A stretch of 64,000 bases of DNA from Aureimonas altamirensis (GCF_001463885.1 NZ_BBWQ01000009.1:1-64000); one strand, 5' to 3'; numbered from the stretch's first letter, positions 41,374-50,645 are shown. Program-made: numbers and translations. Notes: generated by a model from the letters alone, not told the origin.

Positions 41374-42587
41374 TCGACATCGCCTTGCGATAGATGCGCG
41401 GCGATCCTGCCGATGCCGGCATCGGCGGAAAAGTCGCCCGTCACACGGGCAAGGGCCGCCGCCCCCAATTGCAAACGCAATGCAGGCTGCCCGATCAGCC
41501 GCGACAGCCCCTTGGCCAGCGCCGCCGGGTTGCGTGGCGGCACCAGCAGCCCCTCCACACCATCGGTCACGAATTCGGGCACGCCGGCAAAGTCTGTCGA
41601 CAGGATGGGCAGGCCCTGCGTGGCCGCCTCCATCAAGACGTTGGGCAGGCCGTCGCGGTCTCCGCCATCGCCTTCGCGGCATGCCAGCACGAACAGGTCG
41701 GCCGCGCGCAGCGCCTCGATGACCTGTCCTTGAGGGCGCGCGCCCAACCAGTCGATCCGGCTGGCAAGGCCCAGCCGCTGTGCCGTTTCGGCAAGCGGCT
41801 TTGCCAGCTCTCCGCCACCGATCTGCGTCAGGTGCCAGTTCAGCCCGGCGGGCAGCAAGGCAAGAGCCTGCAACAGATCGTCATAGCCCTTCTTGGCCAC
41901 CAGACGCCCGATGCTGACCAGTTTGACCGGAGCGCCTTGTCCGTTGCCGCCGCCTTCGCGCACGGGCGGCGCCGGAAAGCGACCAAGATCCAGCCCGTGA
42001 TAGACAAGGCGCACGCGGCCCTTGTCGCCGTCCGGTGACAGGCGCACCAGCTCGTCGTGGCCCTGCCGCGTGCAGGTGGTGCCCCAGATGCTGTCGGCGA
42101 TCTTTTCGCGCTTTTCCCAGTCCGGCGTCGTCCAGATATCCTTGGCATGCGCGGAAAAGCTGAAGGGCAGTCGGCGAAGCTGCGCCGCGTAGCGGGCGAC
42201 GGAAGCGGGCGTATGCAGGAAATGCGCGTAGATCAGCGTGATCTCCGGCGCCAGTTCCCGTGCCAGAACCGCTGCCTGTCCTATGCGCCGCATCCGGTTG
42301 GGGCTCGGGTCTCGGCGAAGGTCGGCAAGCGCCGTGCGGACAAAGCCGCCAAAGCCCTTCTGGCGTGGCAAAGCCAGCACGCCGCGCAAGACGCGCAGCG
42401 GATCGTCTTTCAGATACTCGGGCAGGTAGGCGACAGGCGCCACGATCTGCTCGTGCATCGGATGGCGCGCGCGGTCCGTCGGGCGGCGCAGCGACCAGAT
42501 GTCCAGGCGAAAGCCCAGGCGCTCAAGCCCCAGTATTTCCTGCGCGATGAAGGTTTCCGAAAGCCGTGGATAGCCCTTCAGGACCAC
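41346..42587 (-). CDS. Glycosyltransferase family 4 protein (exopolysaccharide type)
   Basis: This 413-residue GT-B enzyme begins VLKGYPRLSETFIAQEILGL, the usual N-terminus of a colanic-acid-like GT4 subgroup. Later motifs are HAKDIWTTPDWEK, SIGRLVAKKGYDDLLQAL and the donor site DGLPNVLMEAATQGLPILST. I place the start at a GTG (42587) with TAGGA upstream, 7 bp past the stop of the upstream gene; an ATG at 42677 would overlap that gene by over 80 bp. It is cotranscribed with the GT-B gene upstream and faces the plus-strand glycan operon. Confidence 0.87.
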   Translation of the reverse strand: MVLKGYPRLSETFIAQEILGLERLGFRLDIWSLRRPTDRARHPMHEQIVAPVAYLPEYLKDDPLRVLRGVLALPRQKGFGGFVRTALADLRRDPSPNRMRRIGQAAVLARELAPEITLIYAHFLHTPASVARYAAQLRRLPFSFSAHAKDIWTTPDWEKREKIADSIWGTTCTRQGHDELVRLSPDGDKGRVRLVYHGLDLGRFPAPPVREGGGNGQGAPVKLVSIGRLVAKKGYDDLLQALALLPAGLNWHLTQIGGGELAKPLAETAQRLGLASRIDWLGARPQGQVIEALRAADLFVLACREGDGGDRDGLPNVLMEAATQGLPILSTDFAGVPEFVTDGVEGLLVPPRNPAALAKGLSRLIGQPALRLQLGAAALARVTGDFSADAGIGRIAAHLSQGDVDQRAETRVR

Positions 42588-42594
42588 GGCGATC

Positions 42595-43851
42595 CTACCG
42601 ACTTGCGGTTCGGGCCGTTTCTTCAGAGGGGCTGGAGAACCAGCCTCGCACCGTTGCGTCGATCGTATCGAGTCCATCAAGCAGCCTTGGCAGGGTCTTT
42701 TCCGAAGGTTTCGGGCGTCCGGGTAGGGCGCGGATGGCTTCTGCCATCAGATGCGGGTTGCGGTGGGCGCCGTCTTCCAGCCCGGCACCGTCCAGGCACG
42801 AGATGAGTCCCAGTTCGGCGGCGCGCTCGGCGCGGATGGTCTGTTCCATGCGCGGCGTGCGGCGCGGCACGATGACGGATCGTTTGTCGAAGGACAGGAT
42901 CTCGCAGAAGGTGTTGTAGCCACCCATGGCGATGACGCCTTCGGAGTTGGCGATCAAATGCTCGATCCGGGAATCGAAGGTGATCGCCTCCACGTCGGGC
43001 AGGCGGGCCACACGCTCCATGAAGGCGGCGCGCTGCTCGGGCGGCACGAAGGGGCCGAACACGATCAAAGCGCCGAGGGGCAGGGACCGGTCGGCCTCGT
43101 AGGCCGAAAGGGTCCAGTCGATCAGCCCTTCGCCGTCGCCACCACCGCCCGTCGTAACGAGCACATAGGGTTTGCGCATGATGGATGGGTAGGCCGCCGT
43201 CGCGGAAACCTGGGGCAGGTCGCGCCGGAGATAGCCGGTATAGATGATCTCGTTCTGCAGCCGCTCGGGCAGCGCGAAGGGAGCCAGCGGCTCGTGGATT
43301 TCGGGAAGGCCGTAGACCCAGACGTTGTCGTAGAAGGCAGACAGCGCCTCGGTGGCGCCCTTGCGCTCCCATTCGGGCACGATCACCGCGGCATCGTCCA
43401 GAACGTCGCGCAGGCCCAGCACGATGCGCGCGCCCGTCGCCTTCAGGTGTTCCAGCGTCGGCAGCAACTCGTCGCGGAAGCCGGCGGGCTCCTTGTCGAC
43501 GATGATGAGGTCGGGGTTCAGGCTGCGCGCCGTCGCCATGATGACGGAGCGGCGGATCTGCACGGTCTCGTCCAGCGACAGGCGCAGATTGGAGGTTGTG
43601 TACCCGCCATTCGGCAGCTTCACCACGCCCGGCACGCGTACGTAGTCGACGCCGTCTTCGAAGTCGAAGCGGCCGATGATGGGAGAGCCGGAAATGATGA
43701 CGATCGAGGCGTCGTCCATCGACCCGGCCAGCCGGTTGGCGATGGCGCGGCAGCGCCGAAGATGGCCGAGGCCGAACGTGTCGTGGCTGTAGATCAGGAT
43801 TCTCGGTCCGCCACGCCCCGTCGGACGGTCTTGCCGAAAATGTTGCGCCAT
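42595..43851 (-). CDS. GT-B glycosyltransferase (GT28/MurG-like)
   Basis: This 418-residue protein has a MurG-like layout. The N-terminal acceptor domain begins ILIYSHDTFGLGHLRRCRAI, and the C-terminal donor domain has VLVTTGGGGDGEGLIDW, then AMGGYNTFCEILSFDKRSVI and VPRRTPRMEQTIRAERAAEL. It is related in fold to the transferase half of the fusion encoded at 36908-38785. It probably adds one sugar in the same polysaccharide. It is the first gene of a two-gene minus-strand unit with the GT4 gene and diverges from the riboswitch-controlled receptor gene. Confidence 0.85.
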   Translation of the reverse strand: MAQHFRQDRPTGRGGPRILIYSHDTFGLGHLRRCRAIANRLAGSMDDASIVIISGSPIIGRFDFEDGVDYVRVPGVVKLPNGGYTTSNLRLSLDETVQIRRSVIMATARSLNPDLIIVDKEPAGFRDELLPTLEHLKATGARIVLGLRDVLDDAAVIVPEWERKGATEALSAFYDNVWVYGLPEIHEPLAPFALPERLQNEIIYTGYLRRDLPQVSATAAYPSIMRKPYVLVTTGGGGDGEGLIDWTLSAYEADRSLPLGALIVFGPFVPPEQRAAFMERVARLPDVEAITFDSRIEHLIANSEGVIAMGGYNTFCEILSFDKRSVIVPRRTPRMEQTIRAERAAELGLISCLDGAGLEDGAHRNPHLMAEAIRALPGRPKPSEKTLPRLLDGLDTIDATVRGWFSSPSEETARTASR

Positions 43852-43988
43852 CCTTGCACTCCGCGCTGACCGGACCGGCCCCTAACCTCCTTGTTACAGT
43901 TGCGTTGCTGCAGCACAACCGGAAAGTCGGTCCACCCTTGCCCTGTGGATGCTTGTGGGGCTGGCGTGCCGTCTCTATTGTCCCACGC

Positions 43989-44156
43989 GACGGTGCCCCG
44001 CAAGGGGCTTCAAAGGGAACGCAGTGCGCCATCCGGCCATGCTGCGGCTGCCCCCGCAACTGTAGGCGGAGACTGCCTTGCCATCATGCCACTGGGGCCA
44101 CGCGCCCCGGGAAGGCGGCACGGCGGAAAGACCCGCGAGCCAGGAGACCTGCCGTC
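43989..44156 (+). ncRNA. Cobalamin (adenosylcobalamin) riboswitch
   Basis: The leader contains the cobalamin aptamer landmarks in order: GGTGCC at the 5' side, AAAGGGAAC, the core CCCGCAACTG (44053-44062), and the B12 box AGCCAGGAGACCTGCC (44138-44153). A closing P1 stem is visible as GACGG (43989-43993) with CCGTC (44152-44156). It lies about 60 nt upstream of the BtuB-like receptor gene, which it should repress when cobalamin is abundant. No clear intrinsic terminator follows, so control of translation is more likely. Confidence 0.93.
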
Positions 44157-44216
44157 AGCCGTGGTTGCACGCGAACATGTCGGGCGGGGTGCCTCGACAG
44201 GGTTGGACCTCGTTCG

Positions 44217-46154
44217 ATGCAACCGGAAAACGATCGTAACGAGGTTGCCTTGTCCATCCGCCTTGCCGCCTGCCTGACAGGCTCGGCCCTTCTCGCCATT
44301 TCGTCCGCCGCCAGGGCGCAGTCCACCATGCTGCCGGCGGCAATCGCACTGGACCCCGTCATCGTCACGGCCAACCGCACGTCGACGCCGGCGCGCGCCG
44401 TCGGCAGCGCCGTCACCGTCATCGACAGGGCCGAACTGGAGCGGCGGCAGGTGCGCTTCGTGGCCGATGCGTTGCGCACGGTTCCGGGGGTGGGGCTGAG
44501 CCGCACGGGCGGCGCGGGCGGCCTGACGCAGGTTCGCCTGCGCGGGGCCGAGGGCAACCAGACGCTGGTGCTCATCGACGGCATCGAGGTGAACGACCCC
44601 GCCAGTGGCGGCGAGTACGATTTCGCCAACCTGCTTGCCGACGATGTGGAGCGGATCGAGGTGCTGCGCGGTCCGCAGAGTGCGCTTTTTGGGTCGGACG
44701 CCATCGGCGGCGTCATCAACATCGTCACCCGCAAGGGCGAAGGCAAGACGTCCGCCTCGGCCCGGATGGAAGGCGGAAGCCTGGGCACCGCCAGTGGGCT
44801 CGTTTCCATCGGCGGCGCTGCGGGCAACGCCGACTTCTTCGGCAGCCTGGGCGGCTACCGCACGGATGGCGAATCGAGCGCGTCGCAATGGCGCGGCAAC
44901 CCCGAGCGCGACGGCTACGACAACGTCACGGGCTTCGCCAAGTTCGGCTTCGATGCCACCGAGGATCTGCGGTTCGACATGGTTGGCCGTGTGACGGACT
45001 ATCGGGCCGACGCGGATGGATTTGCCGACGGCCTGCCGGCCGACGCGGACGCCGCGACACGCGGCCGGCAGATGTACGGACGTGTGCAGGCGCGGCTGGA
45101 TACGCTGGATGGGCGCTGGCAGCATGTGGCCGGCATCAGCCGCAGCCATTCGACGCTGCGCTATCTTACCAATGGCGTGCGCACCGACGCGTATGTCGGC
45201 GACCGGACCAAGGTGGATTATCAGTCCAACGTCTTTATCACGCAGGAGGCTGCGCGGCTGGACCATACGTTCACCGTCCTTGCCGAACACGAGGAAGAAT
45301 CCGCCGATGTGGACGGTGCCTACTCCAGCTTCGACCGCTCGACCGGCCAGACCGGTCTGGTGGGCCAGTATCAACTCGGTATCGCGGACGCGCTCTTCCT
45401 AACCGGGGCGGTCCGCCACGATATGAACGATCGTTTCGCCGACGCAACCACATGGCGCGGCACCGCGGCCTACGATTTGTCGCGGACCGGCACCAAACTG
45501 CGCGGCTCGTACGGCACCGGTATCAAGAACCCGTCCTTGTTCGAACTGTTCGGCTATGACGGCACCTATCGCGGCAACCCCGGCCTGAAACCGGAAAGGG
45601 CAAAGGGCTGGGACATCGGCGTGGACCAGTGGATCGTGCGCGATGCGCTGTCGGTGGAAGCGACCTATTTCGACCAGCGCATCACCGACCTGATCCAGGG
45701 TGCGGGCACCACGTCCATCAATTTGGACGGCACTTCCAGCATCCATGGCATCGAGCTGGGGGCGACGGCTTACCTTATGGATGGGCTGACCGTGCGCGCG
45801 GCCTACACCTTCCTCGATGGGGAAGATGCGGACGGCATCACCCTGGCGCGCCGGCCGGAAAACGTCGCCAGCCTCGACATAGGCTACAGTTTCCTGGACG
45901 GTGCGGCGGCGCTCAACCTCGGCATCGTCTATACCGGCGGACAGCAGGATATCGCCTTCGATGCCTTCTACAACCAGTCACGCGTCGAGCTCGACTCCTA
46001 TACGCTGGTGAACCTGGCCGGATCGTATCGCTTCAACGACCACGCGGAAGCCTTCGCCCGGGTCGAAAACCTGTTCGACGAGCGCTACGAGGATGTCTAC
46101 GGCTATGGCGGCATGGGGCGTCTGGCCGTCGCCGGCGTGAAGCTCAGCTTTTGA
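44217..46154 (+). CDS. btuB: TonB-dependent cobalamin receptor (BtuB-like)
   Basis: This 645-residue outer-membrane protein has a signal peptide ending at ISSAARAQ and a TonB-box-like DPVIVTANR. Its plug domain includes TQVRLRGAEGNQTLVLIDGI and EVLRGPQSALFGSDAIGGV, and a 22-strand-type barrel ends in an aromatic residue (VAGVKLSF). The upstream cobalamin riboswitch makes cobalamin or another corrinoid the likely substrate. The start may be the ATG at 44217 or the TTG at 44250, which has a better GAGG ribosome site and removes an 11-residue extension before the signal peptide. No TonB or BtuCDF genes are in the window. Confidence 0.93.
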   Translation: MQPENDRNEVALSIRLAACLTGSALLAISSAARAQSTMLPAAIALDPVIVTANRTSTPARAVGSAVTVIDRAELERRQVRFVADALRTVPGVGLSRTGGAGGLTQVRLRGAEGNQTLVLIDGIEVNDPASGGEYDFANLLADDVERIEVLRGPQSALFGSDAIGGVINIVTRKGEGKTSASARMEGGSLGTASGLVSIGGAAGNADFFGSLGGYRTDGESSASQWRGNPERDGYDNVTGFAKFGFDATEDLRFDMVGRVTDYRADADGFADGLPADADAATRGRQMYGRVQARLDTLDGRWQHVAGISRSHSTLRYLTNGVRTDAYVGDRTKVDYQSNVFITQEAARLDHTFTVLAEHEEESADVDGAYSSFDRSTGQTGLVGQYQLGIADALFLTGAVRHDMNDRFADATTWRGTAAYDLSRTGTKLRGSYGTGIKNPSLFELFGYDGTYRGNPGLKPERAKGWDIGVDQWIVRDALSVEATYFDQRITDLIQGAGTTSINLDGTSSIHGIELGATAYLMDGLTVRAAYTFLDGEDADGITLARRPENVASLDIGYSFLDGAAALNLGIVYTGGQQDIAFDAFYNQSRVELDSYTLVNLAGSYRFNDHAEAFARVENLFDERYEDVYGYGGMGRLAVAGVKLSF

Positions 46155-46205
46155 CGCAGCCCATCCTTGCGGGTAGTTGATGTTTGACGCACGCAGGAAT
46201 TTCGC

Positions 46206-47114
46206 ATGGACCAACTCGATCTGTTCAGCTTCGACGAAGAGGAGCGCATGGCGCGCCGGCTGGAGGCGACGGGCCGGTTCCGCATTCTGCGCAAGCTCAT
46301 GCCGCGCCCTGTGGTGGCGCGCGAAGATAGCTCGTTTCCTCATGTCGCCCTGCTGATCGACACCGAAACGACCGGCCTTCGCCATGGCATAGACGAAGTG
46401 ATCGAGGTGGGGGCCGTTGCCTTCACCTATGATGACCATGGCACGATCGGCGACGTCGTCGGCGTGTTCGGCGGCCTGCAGCAGCCCTCCGTGCCGATTC
46501 CGCCCGAGATCACGCAACTGACGGGTATCACCGATGCCATGGTGGCGGGGCAGCAGATCGACCTTGCCGCCCTGGAGCGGCTGACCGACACGGCGGACCT
46601 TGTGATCGCCCATAATGCCGCCTTCGACCGGCGTTTCTGCGAGGGGTTGTCCGCCTGCTTCGAAGTCAAGGCATGGGCCTGCTCGCATGCCGAGATCCCC
46701 TGGCGCGACCTCGGTTTCGAGGGCAGCAAGCTGTCCTATCTTCTGTCGCAATGCGGCCTGTTCCACGATGGCCATCGCGCGGTGGATGATTGCCACGCGC
46801 TTCTGGAAGTGCTGGCGCGCCCTGCCGGGGCGGATGGGCGCAGCGCCTTCGCCCATCTTCTGGACTCCAGCGGCCGCACCCGCCGGCGCATCTATGCCGA
46901 GCATACTCCCTTCGACCTGAAGGATGTCTTGAAGCGTCGCGGCTATCGCTGGTCCGATGGCAGCGACGGCCGCCCGAAATGCTGGTGGGTCGAGGTCGAC
47001 GAGGGGGCCTACGATTCGGAGCTGTCGTTTCTGCGCCAGGAGATCTACCGGCGCGAGGAAGCCGACCCGGTAACCGTCACCCTGACGGCGCTGGACAGGT
47101 TCAAGGCCGCCTGA
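46206..47114 (+). CDS. 3'-5' exonuclease (DEDDh, DNA polymerase III epsilon-like)
   Basis: This is a 302-residue protein. The central 170 residues form a DEDDh exonuclease domain: ALLIDTETTGLRHG (metal Asp and Glu), IAHNAAFDRRF (Asp), and HRAVDDCHALLEVL (His and Asp). The N-terminal 45 residues and the C-terminal 90 residues are additions not found in a minimal proofreading subunit. The tail contains a WWVEVDEG segment. Accessory exonucleases of this kind take part in DNA repair or processing. An AGGAA site precedes the start, 51 bp after the receptor gene. Confidence 0.88.
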   Translation: MDQLDLFSFDEEERMARRLEATGRFRILRKLMPRPVVAREDSSFPHVALLIDTETTGLRHGIDEVIEVGAVAFTYDDHGTIGDVVGVFGGLQQPSVPIPPEITQLTGITDAMVAGQQIDLAALERLTDTADLVIAHNAAFDRRFCEGLSACFEVKAWACSHAEIPWRDLGFEGSKLSYLLSQCGLFHDGHRAVDDCHALLEVLARPAGADGRSAFAHLLDSSGRTRRRIYAEHTPFDLKDVLKRRGYRWSDGSDGRPKCWWVEVDEGAYDSELSFLRQEIYRREEADPVTVTLTALDRFKAA

Positions 47115-47138
47115 AACGCGGCATCATGGGAGGAAGTC

Positions 47139-48662
47139 ATGGTCGAAGTTTGGGATCGGGGCCTGCGGCCACTGTATGCGCTTGGCTGCGTCACAGGCCT
47201 TGCCGCGATACTGTGCGGCCCCGCATCGGCACAGGATGGCGTGCGCGACGAGTTTTTCTGGCTGGGACAGATCAACAAGGCGACCGCCGTCATCAACACC
47301 CAGGAAGGCCTGCTCGACAAGGAGAAGACGCCTGGGATCGCAAAGGCGATCGACAGCGTCATCAAGGCCGGTAACGAGCCGGGGGCAAAGCGCCCTGCCA
47401 CCGTCATTACCTTCGAGCCGCTGCTTATAGAGGAGGGCGGGGTAGAGGTGACGCTGCTGCATGCCGGCCGTTCCAGCCAGGACATGCACGCAACCTACCG
47501 GGCGGCCATCCTGCGCGACAGGCTGCTGGACCTTGCCACGCAACTCAATGTCACCTCCCGCACGCTGGTCGATCTTGCGGCCACGCATGCCGACACGATC
47601 GTTCCCAACTACACCAATGGTGTCGCGGCACAGCCCAACAGCTATGGCCATTACCTTCTGGGCCACGCCGCCGGCTTCGCACGCGATGCGGACCGCATCC
47701 GGGAGGCCTATGCGCGGGTGGACCGCTCTGCCATGGGCACGACGGTACTGAACGGCACGGGCTGGCCGCTGAACCGGCAGCGGATGGCGGATTATCTCGG
47801 CTTTGCCGGCGTGGTGGACAATGCCTACGACGCTTCGCAGATCGCATCCATGGATCAGCCGGTGGAGATCGGCTCCATCGTGACCGCGATTGCCCTGCAC
47901 AGCGGCAATTTCGTCGAAGATGTCATGACCCAGTATGCGCAGACACGGCCATGGATTTTGCTGCAGGAAGGTGGCGGCAACACCTACGTTTCATCGGCGA
48001 TGCCGCAGAAGCGCAATCCCGGCCTGCTCAACAACACCCGCAGCCAGGCATCGACGGCCATTACGCTGGCCATCGGACCGATGATCCAGGCTCACAACAT
48101 CACCCCCGGCATGCCCGACCCCAAGGATGTCGAGGCCAATTCGGAGATGGTCGATGCCGGCGTAAAGACGCTTGCCGATCTCGACAAGGTGTTGAAGGCG
48201 CTGGTGATCAGCCCGGAGCGCGCGCTGGAAGAGCTCAACGCCGACTGGACCGCCTCGCAGGAAATCGCCGATATACTGATGCGCGATCACGGACTGCCGT
48301 TCCGCGAAGGCCACCATGTCGCGTCCGAGATCGTCACCTATGCCAGGGCCGAGGGCATCGGGCCCCTCGACTTTCCCTATGAGAAGGCAAGGAAAATCTA
48401 CGCGGAAACGGTCAAGGATACCGATTTTGCGCAGGAACTCCCGTTGAGCGAGGCCGAGTTCCGCGCCGCGCTGGACCCCGTCGCCATCGTACGGGGCCGT
48501 GCGACGTCCGGAGGTCCGCAGCCGGAAGAGATGAAGCGCATGCTGGACGAAGCGACGGCACGGCTGGATGGGCAGGAAAGCTGGGCTGCCGAGCAGAGGG
48601 CCCATATAGACGCCGCCCTCGGCAAGCTGGATGCGGATTTCCAGTCGCTGCTGACCCGGTAG
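47139..48662 (+). CDS. Argininosuccinate-lyase-like protein with signal peptide
   Basis: This 507-residue protein of the fumarase/aspartase superfamily resembles argininosuccinate lyase. It carries the superfamily signature SSAMPQKRNPGLLNN, with the catalytic serine loop, and HSTQ-like and NGTGWPLNRQR segments in the expected places. Unlike cytoplasmic ArgH, it begins with a clear export signal (ALGCVTGLAAILCGPASAQ, cleavage before QDG). The ATG has a GGGAGGAAG site. A periplasmic lyase cannot serve the urea or arginine cycle directly. Homologues that split other C-N bonds, such as ethylenediaminedisuccinate lyase, show that the fold accepts other substrates, but no substrate can be named here. 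Confidence 0.82.
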   Translation: MVEVWDRGLRPLYALGCVTGLAAILCGPASAQDGVRDEFFWLGQINKATAVINTQEGLLDKEKTPGIAKAIDSVIKAGNEPGAKRPATVITFEPLLIEEGGVEVTLLHAGRSSQDMHATYRAAILRDRLLDLATQLNVTSRTLVDLAATHADTIVPNYTNGVAAQPNSYGHYLLGHAAGFARDADRIREAYARVDRSAMGTTVLNGTGWPLNRQRMADYLGFAGVVDNAYDASQIASMDQPVEIGSIVTAIALHSGNFVEDVMTQYAQTRPWILLQEGGGNTYVSSAMPQKRNPGLLNNTRSQASTAITLAIGPMIQAHNITPGMPDPKDVEANSEMVDAGVKTLADLDKVLKALVISPERALEELNADWTASQEIADILMRDHGLPFREGHHVASEIVTYARAEGIGPLDFPYEKARKIYAETVKDTDFAQELPLSEAEFRAALDPVAIVRGRATSGGPQPEEMKRMLDEATARLDGQESWAAEQRAHIDAALGKLDADFQSLLTR

Positions 48663-48827
48663 CGACTGCCGGTCGATTGCGGTCAGCGGAAGGTGGGACG
48701 GTCCGGCACAAGCAGGCCGTTCCCCGCCATGGGACGCTGCGTAGCGGATCGCGGCTCTTTCCGGGGCCGGGGCGGCTTCATATCTTGGCGGTCAGCACCC
48801 GAATTTAGGCAAAGCGAAGGAGACACC

Positions 48828-49136
48828 ATGAGCGAGGATAGGGCTGAGGCCGGGCAGATCGAACGGCAGGATGGGCCCTCCAAGGGGCGGTACGTCCTTG
48901 TCGTCGATGGCGTCGAGGCGGAAATGACCTACAGCCGCGCAGGCGAAACGATGATCATCATCGACCATACGGGCGTTCCCGATGCCCTTCGTGGCCGTCA
49001 TGTGGGGCAGCGGCTGGTGCAACGCGCAGTAGAGGACGCACGCCGCGAGGGAATTACCATCCTGCCGCTATGCCCCTTTGCGAAGGCGCAGATCGCCCGC
49101 CATCCGGAGTGGCAGGACGTTCTGCGCAAGTCCTGA
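48828..49136 (+). CDS. Small GNAT-type N-acetyltransferase (YjdJ-like)
   Basis: This 102-residue protein is of the short YjdJ/GTLF3B-like acetyltransferase family. After a 20-residue leader it reads YVLVVDGVEAEMTYSR, then IIIDHTGVPDALRGRHVGQR, the acetyl-CoA loop, and ILPLCPFAKAQIARHPEWQD, which is diagnostic. The ATG at 48828 has a GAAGGAG site 6 nt upstream. The 165 bp upstream hold no other gene that I can support. The target is unknown. Confidence 0.88.
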   Translation: MSEDRAEAGQIERQDGPSKGRYVLVVDGVEAEMTYSRAGETMIIIDHTGVPDALRGRHVGQRLVQRAVEDARREGITILPLCPFAKAQIARHPEWQDVLRKS

Positions 49137-49146
49137 TCGGGATGCC

Positions 49147-49171
49147 GCGTCCGGCCCGACGGGCCGGACGC
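49147..49171. terminator. Bidirectional terminator-like hairpin
   Basis: An 11-bp perfect stem (49147-49157 with 49161-49171) with loop GAC lies between the convergent acetyltransferase and MFS genes, 10 bp from each. It is G+C-rich and has no T-run, so it may act mainly as a 3'-end barrier. Confidence 0.55.
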
Positions 49172-49179
49172 CAACCGGG

Positions 49180-50544
49180 TCAATGGCGCGGGGCCAGAGC
49201 GGGCAGGGGCTCCGCACGCCCGACGACGAAGGCGTAGGAAAACGCGCCGACAAGGGCCATGACCGCCGCCATCAGGAAGGACGGCGTGTAGCTGCCGCCG
49301 AACATGTCGAGCAGCCACCCGAACAGGAACGGGCTGATGATGCCCGCAATGTTGGAGGCGAAGTTCTGGATGCCGCCGATGGAGGCGACATGCCTGGAAC
49401 TGGGCGCGATGTCCGCCGGCAAGGACCAGATGCCGGTGGCTGCGATGGCGAGGCTGCTGTAGGATACCGCCAGAAAGAACAGTGCCGCGGCGAGCGACTC
49501 CACCAGCGCCGCAGGCAGGATAGCGGCGCCGCCCAGCATGCCGCCCACCATGACCGTCTTGCGCACCAGCGTCACATCGGCGCCGTTGCGGATCGCCCTG
49601 TCGGCCAGAAGGCCGGCGCCCCATGCGGTGACGACGGCGGCAAGGCCCGGCAACATGCCGTACAGGCCGAGTTCTGCGAGGTTCAGCCCACGCGCCGTCC
49701 TCAGGTAGCTGGGAAACCAGGTCAGGAAGAAGTAGATCACGAAGTTCAGGCAGAAGAAGCCGATCATCATGCCCCAGACGGTCCGGTAGCGGAACAGATC
49801 GCCCCAACGCACGGCAAGCGCCGCTGCGTCATCGTTCTTTTCCGAGCGCCCGCCATTGTCGGCGATGTATTGGAGCTCCAGCGCGTTGGCGCGGGGCTGC
49901 TCCTCCGGATCGCGGTAGGTCACGTACCAGACCAGGGCCCAGATAATGCCGACCGCGCCCAGAATGATGAAGGAGTAATGCCATGTGGCGAAAGCCATGA
50001 TGGCGGTTACGATGGGCAGGGCCAGCACCGTGCCGACGCGCGAGCCGGAATCGATGACGGCCGTGGCGAAGGCGCGCTCGCTGGTGGGAAACCAGCGCGA
50101 TGCCGCCTTGGTGGATGACGGGTAGGCAGGGGCTTCGCCTGCGCCCAGCATGAAGCGTACCGCGAAAAAGCTCCAGAAGCTGTTGGCCAGCGGCGTGAGC
50201 GCGGTGAACACCGACCACCAGACGGCGGCCAGCGAAAAGCTCTTGCGTGCACCCAGCTTGTCCGTCAGCCAGCCGGCCAGCAGCATCATCCCGTCATAGG
50301 CCCAGAAGAACGCGCCGAGGATCAGCCCCTTTTCCGTGTTCGTCAGGTTAAGGCCGAGCTCGTCGTCGATGAACGGCAAGGCGACGCTCATATTGGCGCG
50401 GTCCAGATAGTTGATCGTCAGGCCGACGAAACACATGAACAATACGAAGTATCGAACCTTGGTTGCGCCGGATGGCGCCTTTCCCCGTGCAGCCGGACGG
50501 CGATCGCCTGCGACCGCCCCTTCGGCATCCTTGCTGACCGTCAT
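49180..50544 (-). CDS. MFS transporter, anion:cation symporter (ACS) family
   Basis: This 454-residue protein has 12 hydrophobic segments and ACS-family motifs: FVGLTINYLDRANMSVALPF in the first helix, GWLTDKLGARKSF in the loop between helices 2 and 3, and EAPAYPSSTKAASRWFPTSE in the region after helix 4. This family carries organic anions such as galactonate, glucarate, tartrate or phthalate with protons. The start at 50544 has a GGAGG site; an in-frame ATG 48 bp upstream falls within a 32-bp palindrome. It diverges from the nitrogen operon, but nothing links it to biuret metabolism directly. Confidence 0.9.
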   Translation of the reverse strand: MTVSKDAEGAVAGDRRPAARGKAPSGATKVRYFVLFMCFVGLTINYLDRANMSVALPFIDDELGLNLTNTEKGLILGAFFWAYDGMMLLAGWLTDKLGARKSFSLAAVWWSVFTALTPLANSFWSFFAVRFMLGAGEAPAYPSSTKAASRWFPTSERAFATAVIDSGSRVGTVLALPIVTAIMAFATWHYSFIILGAVGIIWALVWYVTYRDPEEQPRANALELQYIADNGGRSEKNDDAAALAVRWGDLFRYRTVWGMMIGFFCLNFVIYFFLTWFPSYLRTARGLNLAELGLYGMLPGLAAVVTAWGAGLLADRAIRNGADVTLVRKTVMVGGMLGGAAILPAALVESLAAALFFLAVSYSSLAIAATGIWSLPADIAPSSRHVASIGGIQNFASNIAGIISPFLFGWLLDMFGGSYTPSFLMAAVMALVGAFSYAFVVGRAEPLPALAPRH

Positions 50545-50563
50545 GTAAAACAAACCTCCGTTT

Positions 50564-50595
50564 ATCGTGAGCAGATGACACCATTTGCTCACGAT
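50564..50595. promoter_or_regulatory. 32-bp palindromic operator candidate
   Basis: Perfect 10-base arms ATCGTGAGCA (50564-50573) and TGCTCACGAT (50586-50595) flank a 12-bp spacer. The site lies 20 bp upstream of the MFS start codon and about 180 bp upstream of the sigma-54 promoter on the other strand. It may be an operator for the MFS gene or an upstream binding site; the regulator is unknown. Confidence 0.45.
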
Positions 50596-50645
50596 CTCTT
50601 GAGGTTGGCGTTTAGGCGCCGCAGGTTCCGCGAGTCAATCGCTGT

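Noticed and set aside
43854-44216. In-frame N-terminal extension of the BtuB-like receptor
   Set aside because: The extension covers the cobalamin riboswitch and would precede a good signal peptide, so it is leader RNA, not protein.
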